From Cytophagales bacterium (lineage in GTDB: Bacteria > Bacteroidota > Bacteroidia > Cytophagales > Cyclobacteriaceae), in the NCBI GenBank assembly GCA_003537495.1, contig DPSB01000185.1, positions 1-6,521 on the forward strand: 6,521 nucleotides of DNA, written 5' to 3'. The position numbers were made by a program, and so were the translations under genes. Positions 1 through 5,838 of the stretch are shown here, in pieces (position 1 is the first letter of the stretch; every line of letters starts with the position of its first letter). The notes below the pieces were generated by a model. That model searched no databases. It saw only the letters and a list, made by a program, of their open reading frames with translations, and was not told the DNA's origin.

Positions 1-75
1 CGCAACCCTTGACTTAGCCCGTGTTTTTATAAGCACACAAGCCTTCAAGTTAAAGCTACTACTTTTTAAACATTT

Positions 76-621
76 TCAAGTACGTGCAACAAGCTGCGAA
101 AGCAAGGTTTTGGGAGTTTCGGCTACTAACAGGTCGGCTAAATTTTGTGCAGACAGAAATCCCTCGGTAACCATTACTTCCATCTGTTTTAAAAGTGTAT
201 CAAAGTAATGATTTGTATTAAGTATAGCAATCGGGGCTTTTACCAAACCTAATTGCCGCCACGTTAAAATTTCTGCTAGTTCATCCAACGTGCCCCAGCC
301 ACCGGGTAATGCCACAAAGGCATTGGCAAGATCGGCCATGCGCCTCTTACGTTCGTGCATACTGCCCACTACTTCCAGTTGAGTAAGGCCTTTATGGCCT
401 ACTTCTTTTTGCATTAAAAAATCAGGAATTACCCCAATTACTTTGCCACCGTCAGCCATTACAGCATCGGCCACAATGCCCATTAGCCCGATGTTGCCCC
501 CTCCGTAAATTAATGTTGAGTGATGCTGAACCATCAGTTTGCCCAGTGTGCGGGCAGCTTCGGCATAAACAGGATTACGCCCCATGCCCGATCCGCAAAA
601 GACACAGATATTCATAGGCAT
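76..621 (-). CDS. LOG-family nucleotide 5'-monophosphate phosphoribohydrolase
   Basis: This 181-residue protein belongs to the LOG ('lonely guy', TIGR00730) family of cytosolic enzymes that hydrolyse the N-glycosidic bond of nucleoside 5'-monophosphates, releasing base and ribose 5-phosphate. Plant members activate cytokinins; the substrate of many bacterial members is uncertain. The family hallmarks are visible: an N-terminal ICVFCGSG strand-loop (residues 5-12), the GGGNIGLMG loop (40-48), MHERK (88-92) and the catalytic PGGWGTLDE motif (106-114). The length fits the short LOG class (about 180-195 residues), so the gene looks intact. The Met at residue 1 and the one at residue 3 are equally plausible starts; neither has a clear Shine-Dalgarno sequence. 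It lies 18 bases downstream of a tiny membrane-protein gene on the same strand and is probably cotranscribed with it. Family assignment is firm; cytokinin as the true substrate is not established by sequence. Confidence 0.93.
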   Translation of the reverse strand: MPMNICVFCGSGMGRNPVYAEAARTLGKLMVQHHSTLIYGGGNIGLMGIVADAVMADGGKVIGVIPDFLMQKEVGHKGLTQLEVVGSMHERKRRMADLANAFVALPGGWGTLDELAEILTWRQLGLVKAPIAILNTNHYFDTLLKQMEVMVTEGFLSAQNLADLLVAETPKTLLSQLVART

Positions 622-639
622 GCGCGAGAAGTGAAAAGA

Positions 640-747
640 TTAATGCTTAATGTCGTGCTCGTTATCACTCACTTTGCTGTTGGGAAACAGCCAGATGGAT
701 ACAATAGCAAGAACAAACAGCGCAATTACAACTCCAAAAACTGCCAT
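640..747 (-). CDS. small single-pass membrane protein, 35 residues, unknown function
   Basis: A short ORF starting at the ATG at 747-745 and ending with TAA at 642-640 encodes 35 residues. Residues 2-21 form one hydrophobic membrane segment (AVFGVVIALFVLAIVSIWLF). A short charged tail follows, with NSKVSDNEHDIKH at 23-35. I do not recognise the family. Support for it being real comes from the sharp hydrophobic/polar boundary, its position 18 bases ahead of the LOG gene on the same strand, and a good promoter-like TAAATTTG 20 bases upstream of its ATG. Without the ORF this stretch would just be an unusually long leader for the LOG gene. The topology cannot be decided firmly; the acidic, His-containing tail might be cytoplasmic or periplasmic. 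No function is proposed. Confidence 0.6.
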   Translation of the reverse strand: MAVFGVVIALFVLAIVSIWLFPNSKVSDNEHDIKH

Positions 748-767
748 AATTAATTTCTTTAAGTGAA

Positions 768-801
768 CAAATTTAGGGCAAGGGTGCTGATTATTTGCAA
801 A
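768..801 (-). promoter_or_regulatory. predicted Bacteroidota-type promoter for small membrane protein and LOG gene
   Basis: On the minus strand TAAATTTG (775-768) is a full match to the -7 element TAnnTTTG used by the Bacteroidota housekeeping sigma factor. An upstream TTTG (801-798) resembles the -33 element, with a spacer of 22 bases, slightly longer than the usual 19-21. The -7 element ends 20 bases before the ATG of the 35-residue ORF, implying a short leader. This is a pattern match only. Confidence 0.5.
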
Positions 802-877
802 ATCCGGGTTAAAAATTGTAAACTCGTGAACTTATTATACCTCAAATACTCACAGCTATTTTAAAACTGAAGGCAAA

Positions 878-1426
878 ATGAAGAAGTTTCTTATCGTTCT
901 GGGCGTAATAGTTGTGCTTGTATTAGGCGCATTGTTATACATGCGACTGGTTTATACCAAATCATTCAGCCCCGAGGATAAAAGCAGTTTTAGTAATGGC
1001 GATCTGCAAATTTCAGTTTTGTATAACAGACCTTTTAAAAAAGGTCGGGTAATTTTTGGCGAGTTGGTTCCTTACAACAAAGTATGGCGCACGGGTGCAA
1101 ATGAAGCCACTGTTTTCGAAACGAATAAAGATTTGGTTTTTGGAGACAAAACTCTGAAAGCAGGTAAGTACACTTTGTTTACCATCCCCGAAGAACAAAG
1201 CTGGAACATTCTCTTTAACACCGAAACAGGCCAATGGGGTGTTGATTTTAATGGCGAGGCAAATCGCGATCCGGCTAAAGATGTTTTATCAGTGCAGGCA
1301 TTATCGGTTCAGCAAGAAAAAGAATTTGAACAGTTTACCATTTCAATTGAACGCTGGGGCGAAGAGATGCAATTAATTTTTATGTGGGATAAAACCCTTG
1401 TTTCAGTACCGTTTAAATTAAAATAG
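878..1426 (+). CDS. DUF2911 family protein, membrane-anchored
   Basis: This 182-residue protein matches the DUF2911 family (Pfam PF11138), common in Bacteroidota and of unknown biochemical function. Residues 4-22 form a hydrophobic N-terminal helix after MKK, without a convincing cleavage site or lipobox, so the protein is probably anchored in the inner membrane with its domain in the periplasm. The domain shows the recurring family signatures: LYNRPFKKGR (48-57), FGELVPYNKVWRTGANEAT (60-78) and KAGKYTLFTIP (94-104), followed by SWNILFN (108-114). The length is close to that of other single-domain members, so the gene looks complete. The start is the only ATG before the signal-anchor, with a weak AAGG about 6 bases upstream. 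It faces away from the LOG gene and lies 86 bases upstream of hisA on the same strand; cotranscription is possible but hisA has its own promoter-like element. Role unknown. Confidence 0.88.
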   Translation: MKKFLIVLGVIVVLVLGALLYMRLVYTKSFSPEDKSSFSNGDLQISVLYNRPFKKGRVIFGELVPYNKVWRTGANEATVFETNKDLVFGDKTLKAGKYTLFTIPEEQSWNILFNTETGQWGVDFNGEANRDPAKDVLSVQALSVQQEKEFEQFTISIERWGEEMQLIFMWDKTLVSVPFKLK

Positions 1427-1473
1427 ACTCAGCGAGGTAGAAATTAGATTAAGGAACTTTAGCAATAGGGTGG

Positions 1474-1481
1474 TATTTTTG
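1474..1481 (+). promoter_or_regulatory. possible -7 promoter element for hisA-like gene
   Basis: TATTTTTG matches the Bacteroidota -7 consensus TAnnTTTG and ends 31 bases before the hisA-like ATG. No good TTTG lies 19-21 bases upstream, so the -33 part is weak or absent. If used, the leader would be about 25 bases. Reading through from the DUF2911 gene is the alternative. Confidence 0.35.
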
Positions 1482-1512
1482 GAAATTGATAAGTAGTAAT
1501 TAAAGCAGTGAG

Positions 1513-2256
1513 ATGATACAGGTAATTCCTTCCATAGCAATACGAAAAGGGAAGGTGGTGAAAATGCGCAAAGGCGATCCCACCAGCGAAAAATCCTATG
1601 ATGAAAATCCACTTGATCTTGCCAAACGTTTTGAAGATCATGGAATTGAAGTTGTTCATTTGGTTGATCTGGACGGAGCCGAACGCGGAAGCCCCAAGAA
1701 CTATCATGTGTTGGAAGCTATGGCCGGCCACACCGATTTGAAGATTGATTTTACCGGAGGCATTTGTACCGATGGCGATATAGGCAAAGCCTTTGAATAT
1801 GGAGCTGATTACATTACCGCATCCAGTATTGCCGTTACCAATCCACAGTTATTTGCTTCCTGGATTATTTCTTACGGTCGCGAAAAAATGACTTTGGGTG
1901 CGGACGTTACCGATATAGAATCTAAGAAAATTGCCTTTAGAGGTTGGCAGAAAAAAGCAGAGATAACGCTGTTCGATCAACTTCAGTTTTTTTACGATCG
2001 TGGGCTTAAATATGTAAAGTCAACCGACATTTCGCGCGATGGTGTATTGGAAGGGCCGGCCTTTTCTTTCTATGAAGAAGTAATCGCACACTTCCCCGAT
2101 TTACAGGTATTAGCCAGCGGTGGCGTACGTGGTGTAGATGACATTAAGCGCCTGAACGACATAGGCATCTTTGCCGTAATTTTTGGTAAAGCCTATTACG
2201 AAGGCATTCTGAAATTGAAAGACCTGGAGCAGTTTCTGGTAAAAGCCAATAAATAA
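1513..2256 (+). CDS. hisA: HisA-like (ProFAR isomerase family) TIM barrel with altered active site
   Basis: The 247-residue product is a full-length TIM barrel of the HisA family. HisA converts ProFAR to PRFAR in the fourth step of histidine synthesis in the cytosol. Family features include KGDP (20-23), HLVDLDGA (49-56), SIAVTNP (105-111), LGAD (128-131), RGW (143-145), STDISRDG (170-177), the phosphate-binding SGGV (202-205) and FGKAYYEG (224-231). Asp131, Thr171 and Asp176 align with Asp127 and Thr164 of the Thermotoga enzyme and Asp176 of the Salmonella enzyme. Two usually fixed sites differ. The strand-1 motif PAID(L/I) reads PSIA (6-9), so the catalytic Asp (Asp7 in Salmonella, Asp8 in Thermotoga) is Ala9. 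The first phosphate loop GGGIR reads TGGIC (81-85). No other his gene is near, whereas hisA usually sits in a his operon. It may be a divergent working HisA or a repurposed paralogue. Family certain; activity open. There is no clear ribosome-binding site. Confidence 0.85.
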   Translation: MIQVIPSIAIRKGKVVKMRKGDPTSEKSYDENPLDLAKRFEDHGIEVVHLVDLDGAERGSPKNYHVLEAMAGHTDLKIDFTGGICTDGDIGKAFEYGADYITASSIAVTNPQLFASWIISYGREKMTLGADVTDIESKKIAFRGWQKKAEITLFDQLQFFYDRGLKYVKSTDISRDGVLEGPAFSFYEEVIAHFPDLQVLASGGVRGVDDIKRLNDIGIFAVIFGKAYYEGILKLKDLEQFLVKANK

Positions 2257-2259
2257 AAA

Positions 2260-2284
2260 AGCTGTTGCGGATTTCGCAACAGCT
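2260..2284. terminator. intrinsic terminator between convergent genes
   Basis: A perfect 10-base-pair stem, AGCTGTTGCG (2260-2269) with CGCAACAGCT (2275-2284), encloses a 5-base loop. Read on the minus strand the stem is followed by a T-rich run (TTTTTTATTTATT, 2262-2250, starting in the last bases of the stem), a classic terminator for the lipoprotein gene that ends 25 bases earlier. On the plus strand the hairpin begins 4 bases after the hisA-like stop but is followed only by CTTACTT, so it would stop that transcript less strongly. The minus-strand T-tract overlaps the hisA-like stop codon. Confidence 0.85.
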
Positions 2285-2308
2285 CTTACTTAACCTAAAC
2301 AGTAACTA

Positions 2309-2887
2309 TTACTCGATTATACTTATCGGGAATGTAATATCCAGATCACTTTCTCCGTCATCTACGGTTGATGTGGTTGATTTAATATCAGGCTGATGCT
2401 TCAAAATAACCCTGAAGGCTTTATCGCTGGTAATGGTTCCACTCGTCCACCATTTGGTGATTAGCCCGATAGGCAAACCATTTTCGTCTTCATCATCATA
2501 ATTAACGGCTCCGCCCGGCAAAGTAAACAGGCCTTCCGACCAACTGAAGAACAACTGATGTTCTGCGCCTTCTTCTTCCACCTCAGTAGTTATGTTATAC
2601 TCGGCTTCAGTAGGTTCAAAAAATTCATTAAACATCTCAATAGTTAGCGTGTAGCTGGTATTGGCTTTAAGTACTATCGCCCCAGCTTCAATGTCCTGCG
2701 GCCCATCCAGATCAGGATCATTCGCTTCTACTACAATTGGGGCTGCACCAGTTGAAGAAAATGTTAGAACCACTTTTGTAATCTCTTCTGGAATGTTTTC
2801 TGGCTCCGGATCTTTATCACACCCACTTAATAAAGCAACACCGCTCAACAAAGCGAAAAGGAAAACAATCTTAAACTGCGATCTCAT
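2309..2887 (-). CDS. acidic outer-membrane lipoprotein, partner of the upstream TonB-dependent receptor
   Basis: The chosen start (ATG at 2887-2885) gives 192 residues with a standard lipoprotein signal: MRSQFK, a hydrophobic core (7-20) and the lipobox LSGC with the lipidated Cys23. A longer in-frame start exists upstream but would put 18 odd residues before the signal peptide and overlap the operators. After Cys23 comes DKDPEPE (24-30), an acidic stretch like the export signals that send Bacteroidota lipoproteins to the cell surface. The mature part looks like a beta-rich domain with Asp/Glu clusters (NDPDLDGPQD 56-65, EVEEEGAEHQ 102-111, NYDDEDENG 129-137) and ILKHQPD (161-167). It resembles a Bacteroidota lipoprotein family, often labelled 'type 1 periplasmic binding fold', that I recall beside TonB-dependent receptors; this is from memory. 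It lies 75 bases downstream of the receptor gene with its own promoter and the same operator palindrome. A metal- or ligand-capturing role is inference. Confidence 0.82.
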   Translation of the reverse strand: MRSQFKIVFLFALLSGVALLSGCDKDPEPENIPEEITKVVLTFSSTGAAPIVVEANDPDLDGPQDIEAGAIVLKANTSYTLTIEMFNEFFEPTEAEYNITTEVEEEGAEHQLFFSWSEGLFTLPGGAVNYDDEDENGLPIGLITKWWTSGTITSDKAFRVILKHQPDIKSTTSTVDDGESDLDITFPISIIE

Positions 2888-2904
2888 AGTAATTTTGTTT
2901 ATAA

Positions 2905-2919
2905 TGCAACATGGTTGCA
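2905..2919. promoter_or_regulatory. operator-like palindrome O1 of lipoprotein gene
   Basis: TGCAAC-ATG-GTTGCA is a perfect inverted repeat with 6-base arms and a 3-base centre. It lies 17 bases before the lipoprotein ATG and overlaps the predicted -7 box, where a bound repressor would block RNA polymerase. It has the same register relative to the -7 box as the palindrome in front of the TonB-dependent receptor gene. Confidence 0.7.
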
Positions 2920-2948
2920 ATAATAATACCTTCATCATCAAAATGCAA
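2918..2948 (-). promoter_or_regulatory. predicted promoter of lipoprotein gene
   Basis: On the minus strand TATTATTG (2925-2918) matches the -7 consensus TAnnTTTG at all but one fixed position. A TTG (2948-2946) lies 20 bases upstream as the -33 element. The -7 box shares its last three bases with the edge of palindrome O1, and the -33 TTG lies inside palindrome O2. Predicted leader: about 25 bases. Confidence 0.5.
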
Positions 2949-2958
2949 CAACGTTACA
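2944..2958. promoter_or_regulatory. second operator-like palindrome O2 of lipoprotein gene
   Basis: TGCAAC-AAC-GTTACA is the same inverted repeat with one mismatch in the right arm (GTTACA for GTTGCA). Its centre is 39 bases from that of O1, and it covers the predicted -33 element. It ends 4 bases short of the stop codon of the receptor gene. Two sites on one promoter suggest tighter or cooperative control of the lipoprotein. Confidence 0.55.
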
Positions 2959-2962
2959 ACAA

Positions 2963-5368
2963 CTAAAAGCTAAGATTTACAGCAACGGAAATATTACGCC
3001 CAATTTCGTTGGCAAAGTACCGCATGCGGTTAGTGTATTCGCGATAGCGGGTATTGGTAAGGTTATCAGCCGAAAGGCGGAAATCAAGTTTTGTGTTTTG
3101 AACTGGAATTGAATAACCCGTGCTTATTGATAAAAGTGCGTAGCCATCTGGAGCGGCCATAAAATCAAAATTGCGAGTGTCAGTTTCAAACAAATCAATG
3201 CCCTGCATTTTAGCTTCTACTATTTCCGTTGGATCAACTTTTCGCGGTGCCCGTTTTTGCTCAGCCACATATTTTAGTTTAGCCTGCGCAAAGAATGTTT
3301 TTTTGTTAACCTTGTTTTCGTAACGCAACGAAACATCATACCGGTTAGAAGGAATAAAAATCAGAAAATCGTTTTGCGTTACATCTTTTGCGCGCAGCAA
3401 CGATGCGCCTGCACGAATTGAAAACTTTGGCGAGAGTTCATACTGCGTGCTTGCATCAACACCAATAAAGGAAGCATCGGTTTGTGTGTAGCGAAAATAA
3501 GGAAACGGACCGCGCCCGGTTTCCGTAATGCCACGTGGTTTTAGATAGATGTAATTAAAGATATAATTGATATAACCAGTAGCTTCGGCTTGCCATCTGC
3601 TTTTTTGATAGCGATAGGTGGTTACCCACTTCAAGGCATGTTCTGGATTAACATTGGAGTTTTCAATATCCTTAACCTGCGTGGTGATTTCATCTAAGAG
3701 TAACCCATATTCAATAGCCGCTGCACTTTGATGTGTGCCCAAGCTGTATAACTCAGCCACATTGGGCGGGCGCCAGGCACTACCCATGTTACCAATCAGT
3801 GTACGATGTTGTGATAATTTAAAAGACACTCCGGCTGTAGCGGTAACATTACCAAAACCAAATTGAGTTTTATACAACCTGTTTTGAAAGTTAAACCCAG
3901 CAATTTGATATAAACGGTAATCATATCGCAGACCCAAATCGTAATCAACCTTATTGCGCGAAATCTTTTCAATCCAGAATGCGCCAGCCGAATAGTTTCT
4001 GAAGTTGGGAATGAAGGGTAATGTTTGCGTTCCGTCTATTTTGTTATTGTCTTGTATCATACTGTTTATGCCGATGCACCGCGAGTGCTTGTCGGACAAA
4101 ATAGTTTCGCGTTCGGCATCAAGTGTATGCGTGTAAAGCCTGAAGGCAAGGGCTGGCAATGTTGTGAACACATCTCCTCTGCGCACATCAAACTCCTTTC
4201 TATTGTTAATCTGTAAGCCATATTGCAGATTATATACATGTTGGTGGCTGCGAAGGTGTCCATTTACTTTTATGAGATCGTGCGTTACTTCTTGTCGCGG
4301 TTCACTAATCGTGTAAGTAAAGTCGCTGGTATTGGCTGGCACCTGGCGGTTTATTCTATTGGCTAAGTCATCTAAACTTGCACTTACTGAACCGCGCAAA
4401 ATACCAATGGTTGTATTGAAGTGGCTGTAGAAAACTTCGAACCCCGATGTTTCGGTGTGGTGCCCAACGGAAGCCGAATAATTCAGTTCGCGAAAGCCGG
4501 TATTGGAGAGTACATAATCAGGAGTGTGTGAATCGCCAGAGCGCCTGCCAGTACCTTGTATGCGCCAGCCCCATCCTTTTGCATTTTTAATTCCCCCTTC
4601 CAATAATCCAGAAATAGTTCCGGCTCTTCCATTCGAGTTTCCAATCAGGTGAAGTTCGCCTCCTAATTTTTGATCGGCCGGAAGTTCAGCTGGAGTAACT
4701 ACAATAACACCGCCCAAAGCATCGGTACCGTATTTAATTGCACCGGCATCTTTAATCACCGTAAGGTTGTTGGCAATAAACGGATCAATTTCAGGCGCAT
4801 GCTCTGCCCCCCATTGTTGACCTTCCTGCCGGATGCCATTGTTTAAAATAAGAATACGTTGGCTATGCACACCGTGAATAACCGGTTTGAAAATAGCCGG
4901 TCCGGACTGAATGGAGTTTACACCGCTAATGTTTTGCAGCGTTTCGCCTAACGATTTACCACTTACTTCATCTAACTCGCGGGCGTTTAATGCAGCCGTA
5001 TTATTACTTCTGGTAGCAACTTCCGCATGATCGGCCACAACAACCTCCTGAAGCACTTGTTCGGAAGGTTGAAGATTAATTGTTAGCTCAAGGTTGGAAT
5101 CAATTGTAATTCGTTTCTCTACCGATTCGTAGCCCAGGTATTGAACCAAAACGAGGTAAGTTCCTTTACAAATTTTTTCAAACCGGAATGATCCTGTTTC
5201 ATTGGTAGCCTCACCCAAACTAAGTTTTTTAATTTGAACCGAAGCTCCCGGCAATGCTGAGCCACTTTCATCTACTACCTTTCCTGAAACGATAAAGGTG
5301 CAATGCTGCCGCGCCAACACAAATTGGCAGGCAAACAACATAACCAGCAAGGCAAATAGCTTTTTCAA
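2963..5368 (-). CDS. TonB-dependent outer-membrane receptor with carboxypeptidase-regulatory-like domain
   Basis: With a TTG start at 5368-5366 the product has 801 residues. The start is chosen because it gives an ideal signal peptide: (M)KKLFALL onward, cleavage predicted after Ala19. No ATG precedes the signal peptide in this frame; a TTG at 5404 would add 12 residues across the operator. Domains in order: a CarboxypepD_reg-like beta-sandwich (about 25-102), a TonB-box-like EVVVAD (108-113), the plug (about 114-228, with HGVHSQRILILNNGI at 165-179 and YGTDALGGVIVVTP at 213-226), then a 22-strand-type barrel ending in the family-typical NLTNTRYREY (769-778) and the terminal Phe of VAVNLSF. 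It imports a ligand across the outer membrane using TonB energy. It is not SusC-length (about 1000 residues), so a small ligand or metal is more likely. The plug segment EHAPEIDPF (189-197) and His-bearing loops recall ZnuD zinc receptors; substrate is inference. Confidence 0.92.
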   Translation of the reverse strand: MKKLFALLVMLFACQFVLARQHCTFIVSGKVVDESGSALPGASVQIKKLSLGEATNETGSFRFEKICKGTYLVLVQYLGYESVEKRITIDSNLELTINLQPSEQVLQEVVVADHAEVATRSNNTAALNARELDEVSGKSLGETLQNISGVNSIQSGPAIFKPVIHGVHSQRILILNNGIRQEGQQWGAEHAPEIDPFIANNLTVIKDAGAIKYGTDALGGVIVVTPAELPADQKLGGELHLIGNSNGRAGTISGLLEGGIKNAKGWGWRIQGTGRRSGDSHTPDYVLSNTGFRELNYSASVGHHTETSGFEVFYSHFNTTIGILRGSVSASLDDLANRINRQVPANTSDFTYTISEPRQEVTHDLIKVNGHLRSHQHVYNLQYGLQINNRKEFDVRRGDVFTTLPALAFRLYTHTLDAERETILSDKHSRCIGINSMIQDNNKIDGTQTLPFIPNFRNYSAGAFWIEKISRNKVDYDLGLRYDYRLYQIAGFNFQNRLYKTQFGFGNVTATAGVSFKLSQHRTLIGNMGSAWRPPNVAELYSLGTHQSAAAIEYGLLLDEITTQVKDIENSNVNPEHALKWVTTYRYQKSRWQAEATGYINYIFNYIYLKPRGITETGRGPFPYFRYTQTDASFIGVDASTQYELSPKFSIRAGASLLRAKDVTQNDFLIFIPSNRYDVSLRYENKVNKKTFFAQAKLKYVAEQKRAPRKVDPTEIVEAKMQGIDLFETDTRNFDFMAAPDGYALLSISTGYSIPVQNTKLDFRLSADNLTNTRYREYTNRMRYFANEIGRNISVAVNLSF

Positions 5369-5370
5369 AA

Positions 5371-5387
5371 TTGCAACAGGGTTGCAA
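5371..5387. promoter_or_regulatory. operator-like palindrome of TonB-dependent receptor gene
   Basis: TTGCAAC-AGG-GTTGCAA is a perfect inverted repeat with 7-base arms and a 3-base centre. It overlaps the predicted -7 box and runs to within 2 bases of the likely TTG start codon. The same palindrome occurs twice in front of the lipoprotein gene, so one dimeric repressor probably controls both. A Fur-family metal sensor such as Zur is a guess from gene context; the half-site is not the classical Fur or Zur box that I know. Confidence 0.72.
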
Positions 5388-5392
5388 ATATA
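5385..5392 (-). promoter_or_regulatory. predicted -7 promoter element of TonB-dependent receptor gene
   Basis: TATATTTG on the minus strand (5392-5385) matches TAnnTTTG in full. Its last three bases are the first three of the operator palindrome. No clear TTTG lies 19-21 bases upstream, so the -33 element is weak. Initiation about 6-7 bases downstream would leave a leader of only about 10 bases before the TTG start. Confidence 0.5.
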
Positions 5393-5433
5393 GGTGATAA
5401 CCAATAAAGAACTTTTAAATTTTGATCAGCGGA

Positions 5434-5769
5434 TTACTGACCAATTACGTCAGAGCTTTTGAATTTCTGAATGATGTGCAACAGGAAATTGAACGAGAGC
5501 GCATCATCTTCTGGCTTTGTAGCCACGCTCTTGGCGGTATCAGTTGCTTTAGCTTTAGGTTTGCTTGCGGCCGGTGTAATTGTGGGTTGATTGGTATTGG
5601 GGGCTTTACCTTCAGGGTCGTATATAAGTGGCTTGTCTTCGCGTGTAGAAGCCTCAACAAATGGAGGTACTAATTCCTCTGGCCCCTGTGTTCCCTCCTG
5701 TGCATGAGCTACTCCGGCTGTTAGCGCCAATACAAGGAATGATAAGAAGTATGAAAACTTTAATTTCAT
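5434..5769 (-). CDS. small secreted protein of unknown function
   Basis: This 111-residue protein has a clear signal peptide: MKLKFSY, a hydrophobic core (8-20) and cleavage predicted after AHA (21-23), leaving Gln24 as the mature N-terminus. The middle (about 52-87) is a low-complexity Pro/Ala/Lys/Thr linker, for example ASKPKAKATDTAKS (68-81). The last 24 residues change character, with acidic DD (88-89) followed by an amphipathic, probably helical LSFNFLLHIIQKFKSSDV (91-108), which looks like the conserved functional part. There is no lipobox or membrane anchor. It lies 65 bases upstream of the receptor start on the same strand, so readthrough into the receptor is possible, though the receptor has its own promoter and operator. 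I do not recognise a named family. The layout suggests a periplasmic or exported peptide tethered by a flexible arm; function unknown. Confidence 0.75.
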   Translation of the reverse strand: MKLKFSYFLSFLVLALTAGVAHAQEGTQGPEELVPPFVEASTREDKPLIYDPEGKAPNTNQPTITPAASKPKAKATDTAKSVATKPEDDALSFNFLLHIIQKFKSSDVIGQ

Positions 5770-5809
5770 CTAATTATATCTTACAATCTCAATCAGTTAT
5801 TTTGAAAGT

Positions 5810-5817
5810 TAGCTTTG
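5810..5817 (+). promoter_or_regulatory. possible -7 promoter element for csaA-like gene
   Basis: TAGCTTTG matches TAnnTTTG in full and ends 21 bases before the csaA-like ATG at 5839. No TTTG or TTG is seen at the right distance upstream. The element would drive the csaA-like gene together with the MurF-type gene behind it. Confidence 0.4.
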
Positions 5818-5838
5818 CAAAGTAATAAAATTTTGAAA

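Noticed and set aside
1..75. Possible end of a neighbouring gene at the left edge
   Set aside because: No frame shows recognisable protein sequence, and no clear terminator hairpin is present; a 200-base open plus frame here runs antisense into the LOG gene and looks accidental.
85..99. TGCAAC-AAG-CTGCGA near the 3' end of the LOG gene
   Set aside because: The right arm has too many mismatches and the site is at the wrong end of a gene for an operator.
802..877. Promoter for the DUF2911 gene
   Set aside because: I found no acceptable TAnnTTTG with a -33 partner in this stretch; a promoter must exist here but I cannot place it.
2888..2941. Longer N-terminus of the lipoprotein, starting at 2941
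   Set aside because: It would place 18 residues before a textbook lipoprotein signal peptide and make palindrome O1 coding sequence.
4025..4263. Short open frames on both strands within the receptor gene
   Set aside because: They overlap conserved barrel sequence of the receptor and have no recognisable features of their own.
5424..5442. Weak hairpin GATCAG / CTGACC over the stop of the small secreted protein gene
   Set aside because: Only about 6 pairs including a G-U pair and no proper T-run on the minus strand; not enough for a terminator call.
5477..5485. TGCAACAGG inside the end of the small secreted protein gene, same as the receptor operator half-site
   Set aside because: The second arm (AAATTG) does not match GTTGCA, so it is a lone half-site inside coding sequence.
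5815..5838. TTG start 24 bases upstream of the csaA-like ATG
   Set aside because: The added residues are not family-like and the TTG is part of the predicted -7 box; the ATG at 5839 gives the normal family length.
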